From Lachnospiraceae bacterium (GTDB lineage: Bacteria; Bacillota; Clostridia; Lachnospirales; Lachnospiraceae), in NCBI GenBank assembly GCA_014804265.1, contig JAAVAC010000020.1, forward strand, positions 1 to 32,417: 32,417 bases of DNA. The letters run 5' to 3'. The notes beneath the pieces were generated by a model, which worked only from the letters and a program-made list of their open reading frames with translations, ran no database searches and was not told the DNA's origin. This document shows positions 1 to 7,277 of this stretch, in pieces. A program made the translations under genes and the position numbers. Position 1 is the first letter of the stretch. Every line of letters begins with the position of its first letter.

Positions 1-18
1 CTATGTTAATATGAGAAA

Positions 19-516
19 GGTGTCGCAAGCCAATCTCAAGAATAGGAGGCGGTTCAAATGAACAGTAAAAGTTTATCACATACGAGGTGGAAATGCCAGT
101 ACCATATCGTATTTATACCCAAATACCGAAAAAAGAGATTATTCGGACAGTTGAAGCTCGATGTACGGGAGATATTAAGTACATTATGCAAATACAAAGG
201 AGTAGAAATGATAGAAGGCGCTGTGTGTGCCGACCGTGTACATATATGCGTAAGTATTCCACCGAAGATAAGTGTTTCAAATTTTATGGGATATCTAAAA
301 GGAAAGAGTACGCTAATGATATATGACAGGCATCCGGAACAACAAAGTAAATGGAATAAAGCGTTTTGGGCAAGAGGATATTATGTGGCAACGGTAGGAA
401 ATGTAACAGAGGATGCCATAAAGAAATATATTCAGGAACAGTCCGAAGAGTCCCGAAAAGAAGAAAGTGAGGGAGCCGCTTTTTAGCGGCAGCAAGTAAA
501 ATATGCTTGCGACACC
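19..516. repeat. 12-bp inverted repeat flanking the transposase gene
   Basis: GGTGTCGCAAGC at 19-30 is exactly complementary to GCTTGCGACACC at 505-516. The two arms bracket tnpA. They could pair in single-stranded DNA or in a read-through transcript, and may belong to the end structures or to transposase regulation of the element. A short GCCGCT/AGCGGC hairpin at 475-490 overlaps the tnpA stop codon and could act as a weak terminator. Confidence 0.6.
58..486 (+). CDS. tnpA: IS200/IS605-family Y1 transposase TnpA, probably inactive
   Basis: This 142-residue protein has the size and motifs of Y1 single-strand transposases (HTRWKCQYHIVFIPKYR near the start, SIPPKISVSNFMGYLKGKS in the middle, and IKKYIQEQ carrying the presumed catalytic Tyr124). 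These enzymes cut and rejoin single-stranded DNA with a Tyr nucleophile and a metal bound by an HUH motif. Here the HUH position reads R60-V61-H62 (codon CGT at 235-237), so the first metal-binding His is replaced by Arg. A CAT to CGT change would be a single transition. The protein is otherwise full length, with an AGGAGG site at 44-49. I infer a catalytically damaged copy that might still be mobilised in trans. Confidence 0.9.
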   Translation: MNSKSLSHTRWKCQYHIVFIPKYRKKRLFGQLKLDVREILSTLCKYKGVEMIEGAVCADRVHICVSIPPKISVSNFMGYLKGKSTLMIYDRHPEQQSKWNKAFWARGYYVATVGNVTEDAIKKYIQEQSEESRKEESEGAAF

Positions 517-561
517 CGCCTTTCAGGCGAGCAGTAACAGAGGCCTTGGGGGCGTTTTTCA

Positions 562-584
562 AACCCCCACTTGAAGTGGGGGTT
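562..584. repeat. right-end hairpin of the IS element
   Basis: A perfect 23-bp palindrome with CCCCCACTT facing AAGTGGGGG around a single central G. Subterminal hairpins of this kind are the recognition structures of IS200/IS605 transposases, and this one lies about 23 bases from the inferred junction with the interrupted gene. Confidence 0.6.
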
Positions 585-607
585 GGTGATTAGTGTAGAA
601 AATATCA

Positions 608-1186
608 TCACACAACCGTGTAATCCCCCTGCCCATTCGCAAATGCAGCCGCAGTAGAACCAAAATCAATACTCTGGTCAATGGTAAGGTCTCCGGAAGG
701 ATTGATGTTATTTTTCTTCAGGATATATTCAAATACCATTTCCGGCATACCGCCTTTTCTTCCTCCAAGCACAGTAGTGCCTATCAGGTCATTCCACTCA
801 AAGTCGGGAACTTCGCTTCTTGCTACAAGGAAATTCCCGGCTCTCTGGGTCAGTTGTGCAAAATTCACAACATAATCATTGGTATCGCCAAGGTAAGTGT
901 AAACAGTGGATTCCGGTCCCATAAAGCCGATATCCGCTTCCCCGCTCAGTACGGCAGTCATGGTCTTGTCGGCGCCATATCCGGTAACCAGCTCTAAATC
1001 AATGCCTTCCGCTTCAAAGTATCCTTCTTCAATTGCTACATACATAGGTGCATAAAAAATAGAATGGGCGACTTCATTCAGCACGACTTTTTGATTGTTG
1101 CTGGTGCTGGACTTGCTGCAGCCCGTAAGTAATAGGGTAGAGAATACCCCTAACATCGTAAGTAAAAGCAGAACTTGTTTTTTCAT
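608..1186 (-). pseudogene. truncated ABC transporter substrate-binding lipoprotein (NMT1/SsuA-like)
   Basis: The 192 residues start with a lipoprotein signal peptide (lipobox LLLTGC, Cys23), then FYAPMYVAIEEGYFEAEGI and GEADIGFMGPEST. These are hallmarks of periplasmic-binding proteins of the nitrate/sulfonate/pyrimidine (NMT1/THI5-like) group, which capture small organic or oxyanion ligands for an ABC importer. The family usually runs to about 320-340 residues. Here the frame ends at GDYTVV, where family members normally continue into the second lobe, exactly at the junction with the IS element. Start choice is supported by an AGGAGG site just upstream on the minus strand. The missing half and the partner ATPase and permease would be expected left of the element. 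The ligand cannot be told from sequence. Confidence 0.8.
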
Positions 1187-1261
1187 AATTCCTCCTAAAT
1201 GAAAATCCCATGGATTTTCTTACAGCTTGTTACAGATAATATATGGAGCAGCCAAAAAGAT

Positions 1262-1290
1262 GTGACAAAAGTTTAGAGGTATGATATCAT
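1262..1290 (+). promoter_or_regulatory. candidate promoter of pcrA
   Basis: GTGACA at 1262-1267 and TATCAT at 1285-1290 are separated by 17 bp and lie about 85 bp before pcrA, in the gap between the divergent solute-binding gene and pcrA. The match is moderate and the assignment is by eye only. Confidence 0.35.
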
Positions 1291-1375
1291 ATTTTAGTGC
1301 CTGTATATGCCTGTCGGGCAGTTTCAGGAAACATGACGGATGGAATAATGATCCGGATGGGATTGGAGTAAATTT

Positions 1376-3727
1376 ATGAGTATTTATGACACTTTAAATA
1401 AAGAACAAAGGGAAGCAGTCTTTCATACGGATGGGCCGGTGCTGATCCTGGCGGGAGCAGGCTCCGGGAAAACCAGGGTGCTTACTCACAGAATTGCCTA
1501 TTTGATTGAGAAATGCCAGGTAAATCCCTGGAACATCATGGCGATTACCTTTACCAATAAGGCAGCAGGGGAAATGCGGGAAAGAGTGGATGACCTGGTA
1601 GGATACGGCTCGGAAAGCATCTGGGTTGCAACTTTTCACTCTACCTGCGTGCGGATCTTAAGAAGATATGCGGATCGGATCGGATTTGATAATAACTTTA
1701 CCATATATGACACCGATGATCAGAAGACCATTATGAAGGAAGTATGCAAAAAGCTTCAGATCGATACAAAGATGCTGAAAGAGCGAACCATCTTAGGAGC
1801 AATTTCCTCAGCAAAAGATGAATTGGTGTCTCCTGTTGAATATGACTTAAACAGTATAGGAGATTTTACTAAGCAGAAAATTAGTAAAGCATATATGGAG
1901 TATCAGGCAGTTCTGAGAAAAAACAATGCCATGGATTTTGATGACTTGATTGTTAAGACCATTGAGCTTTTCAAAAACTGTCCGGATGTGCTGGCCCAGT
2001 ATCAGGAAAAGTTTCAATACATTATGGTTGATGAATATCAGGATACCAATACGGCTCAGTTTGAATTGATACGTCTGTTGGCAGGTGCTTATAGAAACCT
2101 TTGTGTAGTAGGTGATGACGACCAGTCTATCTATAAGTTTAGAGGTGCAAATATACGCAATATTCTGGATTTTGAAAAGGTATATGCAGATGCTTTTGTG
2201 GTAAAGCTGGAACAGAATTATCGTTCTACCTCCAATGTGTTAGATGCTGCTAACTCGGTGATCAGAAATAACATCGGGCGGAAAGAAAAAGCACTTTGGA
2301 CTGATAAGGAAGAAGGCAGCAGGATTCATTTCAGACAGTTCGACTATGCCTATGAGGAAGCGGAATACATAGCCTTTGATGTGGCAAAGAAAAAAAGGGA
2401 ACTGATTTGTGATTATAAGGAGTGTGCGGTTTTATTCAGGACCAATGCTCAGGCACGTATATTAGAGGAACAATTTGTGAAAGCCGGCATACCTTATGAT
2501 GTAGTGGGAGGCGTAAACTTCTATAGCAGAAAGGAAATCAAAGATCTGCTTGCCTATTTAAAGACCATAGACAACGGAAAAGATGATGTGGCGGTAAAGC
2601 GTATCATCAACGTGCCCAAAAGGGGCATTGGCGCCACTACCATTGTCCGGGTGCAGGAATATGCAGACAGCCGGAATATCAGCTTTTATGATGCCCTAAG
2701 GGAAGCGGATCAGATTATGACCATTGGAAAGAGCGCTTCCAAGTTAAAGCCTTTCGTGGACATGATAAAGGTCTTTCGTAGCAAACTGGAGTTTTATGGT
2801 CTTGAAGAGCTGTTAAAGGATATCATTGAAACCACAGGCTATGTTGCACAGTTAGAGGCTGATGATGACCAGGAGGCAAAGGCGAGAATTGAAAATATCG
2901 ATGAATTGATTTCCAAGGTCGTATCCTATGAGGAAGAGCATGAAGAGGCATCCCTGTCTGAATTTCTGGAGGAGGTTGCCCTGGTCGCAGATATTGACGG
3001 GATAAATAAGGATAATAACAAGGTCCTTTTGATGACGCTGCACAGTTCAAAGGGACTGGAATTTCCCCATGTGTATCTGGCAGGCATGGAGGACGGGATT
3101 TTTCCAAGCTATATGACGGTCACGGCGGAAGACCCGGCAGAGGTGGAAGAGGAAAGACGTTTGGCATATGTAGGAATCACAAGGGCAAAGGAGGATCTGA
3201 CCTTATCCTGTGCAAAGCAGAGAATGATCCGAGGAGAAACCCAGTATAATCCAGTCAGCCGTTTTGTACGGGAAATACCGGAAGGTCTTTTGGACAATAA
3301 ACTGCCAGCTTCAAAGAGATGGAATGTTGAGGAATATGAGGATACTTCTTATGAACGAGTGGCTTTTAAGCAGAAGCCCTATGCAGGAGCCAGCAGCTTA
3401 AATGACAGGAAGCAGAACAATGCCTACCAATCCATTACAAAACCTAAGGCGGTGCTGGCAAAGCCTGCTACAAGTGCTGTGGTAAAACCGTTCATTGCAA
3501 AACAGAATCATTTTTCCGATATGGCAGGCATTAGCAAAGGAGCTCCTTCCATGGATGGAGCGCTTTCTTATGGTGAGGGTGACAGGGTAAAGCATATTAA
3601 ATTTGGTGAGGGGACTGTAAGAGCCATAGCAAAGGGGCCAAAGGATTATCAGGTCACTATTGAATTTGATGCTTATGGACAAAAAATCATGTTGGCGGCA
3701 TTTGCAAAATTGGAAAAAGTTGAATAA
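1376..3727 (+). CDS. pcrA: ATP-dependent 3'-5' DNA helicase PcrA/UvrD
   Basis: Superfamily 1A helicase of 783 residues that unwinds DNA in repair and rolling-circle replication and strips RecA from DNA. All motifs are present in order: Q motif LNKEQREAV (7-15), Walker A AGAGSGKT (26-33), Ia TFTNKAAGEM, Walker B VDEYQDTN, III DDQSIYKFRGA, IV EQNYRST, V TLHSSKGLEF and VI RRLAYVGITRAKEDL. The last ~50 residues (GDRVKHIKFGEGTV onwards) form the Tudor-like tail that in PcrA contacts RNA polymerase. It is slightly longer than the ~725-740 residues usual in Bacillus, the extra length being a linker before the tail. It belongs to the stable chromosomal backbone left of the accessory region. Confidence 0.97.
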   Translation: MSIYDTLNKEQREAVFHTDGPVLILAGAGSGKTRVLTHRIAYLIEKCQVNPWNIMAITFTNKAAGEMRERVDDLVGYGSESIWVATFHSTCVRILRRYADRIGFDNNFTIYDTDDQKTIMKEVCKKLQIDTKMLKERTILGAISSAKDELVSPVEYDLNSIGDFTKQKISKAYMEYQAVLRKNNAMDFDDLIVKTIELFKNCPDVLAQYQEKFQYIMVDEYQDTNTAQFELIRLLAGAYRNLCVVGDDDQSIYKFRGANIRNILDFEKVYADAFVVKLEQNYRSTSNVLDAANSVIRNNIGRKEKALWTDKEEGSRIHFRQFDYAYEEAEYIAFDVAKKKRELICDYKECAVLFRTNAQARILEEQFVKAGIPYDVVGGVNFYSRKEIKDLLAYLKTIDNGKDDVAVKRIINVPKRGIGATTIVRVQEYADSRNISFYDALREADQIMTIGKSASKLKPFVDMIKVFRSKLEFYGLEELLKDIIETTGYVAQLEADDDQEAKARIENIDELISKVVSYEEEHEEASLSEFLEEVALVADIDGINKDNNKVLLMTLHSSKGLEFPHVYLAGMEDGIFPSYMTVTAEDPAEVEEERRLAYVGITRAKEDLTLSCAKQRMIRGETQYNPVSRFVREIPEGLLDNKLPASKRWNVEEYEDTSYERVAFKQKPYAGASSLNDRKQNNAYQSITKPKAVLAKPATSAVVKPFIAKQNHFSDMAGISKGAPSMDGALSYGEGDRVKHIKFGEGTVRAIAKGPKDYQVTIEFDAYGQKIMLAAFAKLEKVE

Positions 3728-3843
3728 ATTATTTATTAAATTTCCAAAAATCTGTAGTAAAAATGCTAAATAAGTGGTATGATATTAAAAATAAAAGAGT
3801 CGGTTTGCAGTAAATCAGATAGAGGGAAAGGAAGGAAAGGTAT

Positions 3844-4134
3844 ATGAGTAAAGCAAAGGTAGAAGAGCTGGTTGCGGTGATTAAGGCAAATGATTTGTTG
3901 AAAAGGGAAAAGGAAATCGAAGAAGAAAAGAAATCCAACACGATCCTGTGGATATTTGCAGTAATCGGTGTCATAGCGGCAATTGCAGGTATCGCTTATG
4001 CAGTATATTTGTATTTTACACCGGATTATCTGGAAGATTTTGAAGAAGATTTTGAAGAGGACTTTGATGACGATTTCTTTGAGGAAGAGCCAGAAGAGGA
4101 TGCCAAAAAGGAAGAAGATAAGGAAGAAAAATAA
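3844..4134 (+). CDS. small single-pass membrane protein with acidic tail
   Basis: The 96-residue protein has a charged N-terminal segment (1-32), one hydrophobic helix (about 33-57, starting ILWIFAVIGVIAAIAG) and a strongly acidic tail with a repeated DFEED pattern (EDFEEDFEEDFDDDF) ending in Lys/Glu. The layout suggests a membrane anchor with a charged tail; I do not recognise a named family or function. A GGAAAGG ribosome site precedes the start. It lies 116 bp after pcrA and is closed by a terminator, so it may be co-transcribed with pcrA. Confidence 0.75.
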   Translation: MSKAKVEELVAVIKANDLLKREKEIEEEKKSNTILWIFAVIGVIAAIAGIAYAVYLYFTPDYLEDFEEDFEEDFDDDFFEEEPEEDAKKEEDKEEK

Positions 4135-4166
4135 GACTTCTAAAAAATTTATGATTGAATTGCAAA

Positions 4167-4193
4167 CGGGATTCCATAGGAATCCCGCTTTTT
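4167..4193 (+). terminator. rho-independent terminator after the small membrane protein
   Basis: A 9-bp perfect stem (CGGGATTCC at 4167-4175, GGAATCCCG at 4179-4187) with an ATA loop is followed by CTTTTT. It separates the pcrA unit from rlmD. Confidence 0.85.
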
Positions 4194-4258
4194 GCATGTA
4201 TGAAAATCAGTTTACAGATTAAAAATAATTTGCGCATTGCAAGGCAGGGAGAAGAGAC

Positions 4259-6004
4259 ATGAAAAAAGGCGGCCAATATACCGGAAAGGTGGAAAAACTG
4301 AATTTTCCCAATAAGGGGATCGTATCTTTAGAAGAGGAAAAGGTATTGATTAAAAATGTAATTCCGAATCAGACCATTTCTTTTATAGTCCAGAAAAAAC
4401 GAAAAGGAAAGGCTCAGGGAAGACTGGTAGAAGTTTTGGAAAAGTCTCCTGTGGAAATAGACAGCCCCTGTCCGCATTTTGGGACCTGCGGAGGGTGTAC
4501 TTATCAGAATCTTCCATATGAGGAGCAGTTAAAAATCAAAGAGAGCCAGGTAAAGGAATTATTGGACTCAGTTTACAGAAAGCGCGAGGAGCAGCCGGTT
4601 TATCAGTTTGAAGGAATTAAGGCAAGCCCTGTCCAGTTTGCGTACCGTAACAAAATGGAATTTTCTTTTGGTGATGAGAGAAAGGATGGCCCGCTTTCCT
4701 TGGGAATGCATAAAAGAGGAAGCTTTTATGATGTGGTTTCCGTTGAACAGTGTCAGATTGTAGATGAAGATTATCGGTTGATTTTAAAAACGGTTTTGGA
4801 TTATTTTCAGGACAAGCAGATAAGCTTTTATCACAGAATGAAACATACTGGATGTCTGCGTCATCTGCTTGTACGGAAAGCGGTGAAGACTGGTGAGATT
4901 TTAATAGTCCTGGTAACTACGACCCAGGAGGCAGAGGCCTTGGCAGGACTGTTGGAGGGATTTGTGGAGGCTTTGCTGGATAGCAGGCTGAAGGGAAAGA
5001 TTGCTGGCATTTTACATACGAAAAATGATTCGCTTGCGGATGTGGTAAAAAGTGATGAAACCATCATCTTATATGGAAAAGATTATTTTTATGAGGAGCT
5101 TTTAGGGTTAAAGTTCAAAATATCCCAATTTTCCTTTTTCCAGACAAACAGCCTGGGGGCAGAAGTGCTTTATGAAACTGCAAGGGAATATATCGGAAAG
5201 TTAGATGAGGATGACTTGTGGGAGCAAAAGCAATACGGGGAAAAGGGAAAAAGGGATAAGGTGGTCTTTGATTTATACAGCGGAACCGGAACGATCGCAC
5301 AAATGCTGGCGCCTGTTGCCAAGAAGGTAATCGGAGTGGAAATCGTGGAAGAGGCAGTAGAAGCCGCCAGAATAAACGCACAGCAAAATGAACTTAGCAA
5401 CTGCGAGTTTATTGCGGGGGATGTTTTGAAAGTGCTGGATGATATTGAAGATAAGCCGGATTTAATTGTTTTGGATCCCCCAAGGGATGGGATTCATCCG
5501 AAGGCATTGCAGAAGATTATTGCTTATGGAGTGGAACGGATTGTTTATATTTCCTGTAAGCCTACCAGCCTGGTGAGGGATTTGGAGGTGTTTTTGGAGA
5601 GCGGGTATGAGATGGTCAGAGCGAGTGGGGTGGATATGTTTCCGGGGACTGGGCATGTGGAATCTATTGTACTTTTGTCCCACAAATCACCAGATAGCCA
5701 TATCAATGTGAAGGTAGAGTTTGGAGAAGGTGAGGGAAAAGTGCCTTTGGATGCGATTGCAGAGCGAGCAAAGAAATATCAGCCGAAACCTAAAATCACA
5801 TATAAAATGATACAGGAGTATGTTGAAAAGAAATACGGATTTAAGGTACATACTGCATATATTGCAGAGGTAAAGAGGTCTTTGGGGCTGACAATGTATG
5901 ATGCACCTAATGCAGTGGAAGAATTAAAACAGCTAAGAAAACATTCGCCAAAAGAAAAAGTTGAGGCGATAAAAGATGCACTCAAATATTTTGAGGTGAT
6001 TTGA
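4259..6004 (+). CDS. rlmD: 23S rRNA (uracil-C5) methyltransferase RlmD/RumA with a C-terminal extension
   Basis: SAM-dependent enzyme that makes 5-methyluridine in 23S rRNA. Visible parts: N-terminal TRAM-like domain (about 1-60), cluster cysteines C71, C77 and C80 (CPHFGTCGGC) with a later Cys in VEQCQIV for a 4Fe-4S cluster, SAM motif VFDLYSGTGTIAQML, DPPRDG, and catalytic Cys433 in ISCKP. A normal family member ends soon after GHVESIVLLS (about residue 474). This one continues for about 107 residues (HKSPDSHINV to ALKYFEVI) unrelated to the methyltransferase fold, rich in Lys and containing a segment that looks like a small helical DNA-binding unit. I infer that the tail was brought in by an element integrating at the 3' end of the gene, with the catalytic part intact. 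Confidence 0.93.
   Translation: MKKGGQYTGKVEKLNFPNKGIVSLEEEKVLIKNVIPNQTISFIVQKKRKGKAQGRLVEVLEKSPVEIDSPCPHFGTCGGCTYQNLPYEEQLKIKESQVKELLDSVYRKREEQPVYQFEGIKASPVQFAYRNKMEFSFGDERKDGPLSLGMHKRGSFYDVVSVEQCQIVDEDYRLILKTVLDYFQDKQISFYHRMKHTGCLRHLLVRKAVKTGEILIVLVTTTQEAEALAGLLEGFVEALLDSRLKGKIAGILHTKNDSLADVVKSDETIILYGKDYFYEELLGLKFKISQFSFFQTNSLGAEVLYETAREYIGKLDEDDLWEQKQYGEKGKRDKVVFDLYSGTGTIAQMLAPVAKKVIGVEIVEEAVEAARINAQQNELSNCEFIAGDVLKVLDDIEDKPDLIVLDPPRDGIHPKALQKIIAYGVERIVYISCKPTSLVRDLEVFLESGYEMVRASGVDMFPGTGHVESIVLLSHKSPDSHINVKVEFGEGEGKVPLDAIAERAKKYQPKPKITYKMIQEYVEKKYGFKVHTAYIAEVKRSLGLTMYDAPNAVEELKQLRKHSPKEKVEAIKDALKYFEVI
5654..5701 (+). other. probable integration site in the 3' end of rlmD (copy 1)
   Basis: The 48 bases from CATGTGGAATC to the SPDSH codons recur in diverged form at 11761-11808, with roughly eight differences counted by eye. 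The coding version of the motif, VET..LLS, also occurs at 8631-8654. In rlmD this marks the boundary between the conserved enzyme and the extra tail. The 3' end of rum/rlmD genes is a known insertion site for streptococcal phage-like and conjugative elements, so an att-like role is likely here but not proven. Confidence 0.55.
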
Positions 6005-6024
6005 TAGAAGAAAGTATATTTTAA

Positions 6025-6297
6025 ATTGCAAAACAGATAAACCAACTACATCAAAAAACATTTGATATTTATTTCCCATTGGTTGAAGATGCTTGTGGAC
6101 GGGAAGTTTCGGAGAATGAGTTATCACATTTGTTTGATTATTTATTGGATTTTGCATATGATGAAAAAATCCTGGGATTATATAAAAAAGTATATAGAAA
6201 ATATTTATATACATATCTGAGTTGCATTAAGTTTTACATTGAAGTGTATCGAGATATGTGGCAAGATGAAGACAGTTATTTAGTAGAACTTCCTTGA
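6025..6297 (+). CDS. uncharacterised ~90-residue protein with no clear start codon
   Basis: The open frame runs from 6025 (just after a TAA) through INQLHQKTFDIYFPLVEDACG to YRDMWQDEDSYLVELP. The sequence is protein-like throughout: amphipathic helices, many aromatic residues, and the same style before and after the only in-frame TTG (6079). No ATG, GTG or TTG is found before 6079, and a purine-rich AGAAGAAAG lies at about 6006-6014. Either translation starts at the ATT codon at 6025 or the true start was lost when the cassette decayed. It follows rlmD by 20 bases, so coupling to it is possible. Function unknown; I do not recognise the family with confidence. Confidence 0.5.
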   Translation: MAKQINQLHQKTFDIYFPLVEDACGREVSENELSHLFDYLLDFAYDEKILGLYKKVYRKYLYTYLSCIKFYIEVYRDMWQDEDSYLVELP

Positions 6298-6352
6298 AGG
6301 GAAAGAGGATAAAGCGTTTTAATAAGATTATGATGTGATTACAGGAGGAGCA

Positions 6353-7207
6353 ATGGGGAAAATAATTAAAGATACAATTCATGCGAACGGAATAGATATT
6401 GGAATTTACACGCAGGACTTTGAAAATGAATTTATTTCATTGACAGATATAGCTCGATATAAAAGCGATGATCCAACAGCAGTTATTCAAAACTGGATGA
6501 GAAACCGGGATGTGATAGAATTTCTGGGATTGTGGGAAAGACTTCATAATCCAGATTTTAAACCCCTCGAATTCGAGGGGTTTAAAAAGCAGGCAGGAGC
6601 CAATGCATTTACAATGTCCCCTAAGAAATGGATAGGGGCCACAGACGCTATTGGTATTGTTTCAAAAGCAGGACGTTATGGCGGAACATATGCTCATAGT
6701 GATATTGCTATGTCTTTTGCAACTTGGATTTCTCCTGAATTTCAGTTATACATTATGAAAGATTATAGAAGATTAAAAACAGATGAGAATAGTCGGCTAT
6801 CTTTAAATTGGAACCTAAACAGGGAAATATCCAAGTTAAATTACAGGATACATACAGATGCAATTAAGGACAATTTGATTCCGCCAGAATTAACTCCTGC
6901 GCAGATATCTTATACATACGCTAATGAAGCAGATATGCTCAATGTCGTTTTATTTGGAAAAACAGCTAAGCAATGGAAAGATGAAAATCCATCAGTTAAA
7001 GGAAATATGCGAGATGTGGCAACACTGAATCAGTTACTTGTGCTTGCGAATCTGGAAAGTTATAATGCAGTTTTGATTAATCAGGGAAAGAAACAGAAAG
7101 AGCGAATGGAACTGCTTCGGCAGTTAGCGGTACAGCAATTGCAGACTTTGGAAACGGTAAGCTTAAATAATTTGCCGAAATTGGAAGCTAATCAGTTGGA
7201 GAATTAA
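6353..7207 (+). CDS. KilA-N domain DNA-binding protein
   Basis: A 284-residue protein. Residues about 5-105 match the KilA-N fold shared with phage antirepressors and related proteins (YTQDFENEFISLTDIARYK, NWMRNRDVIEFLGLWERLHN, GRYGGTYAHSDIAMSFATWISPEF). The C-terminal half (LNWNLNREISKLNYRIHTDA, TYANEADMLNVVLFGKTAKQW) is the extension common in Firmicutes relatives. These proteins occur in prophages and mobile islands and probably bind DNA; the target is unknown. ATG 6353 is preferred because AGGAGG (6343-6348) precedes it. A 32-bp perfect palindrome lies inside the coding sequence at residues 68-79. Confidence 0.85.
   Translation: MGKIIKDTIHANGIDIGIYTQDFENEFISLTDIARYKSDDPTAVIQNWMRNRDVIEFLGLWERLHNPDFKPLEFEGFKKQAGANAFTMSPKKWIGATDAIGIVSKAGRYGGTYAHSDIAMSFATWISPEFQLYIMKDYRRLKTDENSRLSLNWNLNREISKLNYRIHTDAIKDNLIPPELTPAQISYTYANEADMLNVVLFGKTAKQWKDENPSVKGNMRDVATLNQLLVLANLESYNAVLINQGKKQKERMELLRQLAVQQLQTLETVSLNNLPKLEANQLEN
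6556..6587. repeat. 32-bp perfect palindrome inside the KilA-N gene
   Basis: Every base from 6556 to 6587 pairs with its mirror position around the centre GAATTC (6569-6574). The inner part is CCCCTCGAATTCGAGGGG, flanked by TTTTAAA and TTTAAAA. It encodes FKPLEFEGFK in frame, so it is compatible with the protein. The core TCGAATTCGA is shared with two palindromes upstream of the recombinase remnant. Confidence 0.9.
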
Positions 7208-7277
7208 AATGTTGAAGAGGGAAACAATCAGTGTAATAGTAAAAAAGATATAATATGAAAAGGAGCAATGGTAATTT

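Larger units (their letters stand above)
1..607 (+). mobile_element. IS200/IS605-family insertion sequence, left end possibly outside the window
   Basis: The element is recognised from its single Y1-type transposase gene and from the hairpin-rich sequence downstream of it, which is how IS200/IS605 elements mark their ends instead of with classical terminal repeats. The right boundary is placed at about 607 because the minus-strand solute-binding protein gene loses its reading frame there. The left boundary cannot be fixed: only 57 bases precede the gene. No tnpB-like accessory gene is present, as in the IS200 group. The right boundary is inferred and may be off by several bases. Confidence 0.75.

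Noticed and set aside
3766-4197. 143-residue minus-strand open frame over the small membrane protein gene
   Set aside because: It is the complement of an acidic, AAG/GAA-rich gene and gives a Phe/Leu-rich string with no start signal; the plus-strand gene has a ribosome site and a terminator.
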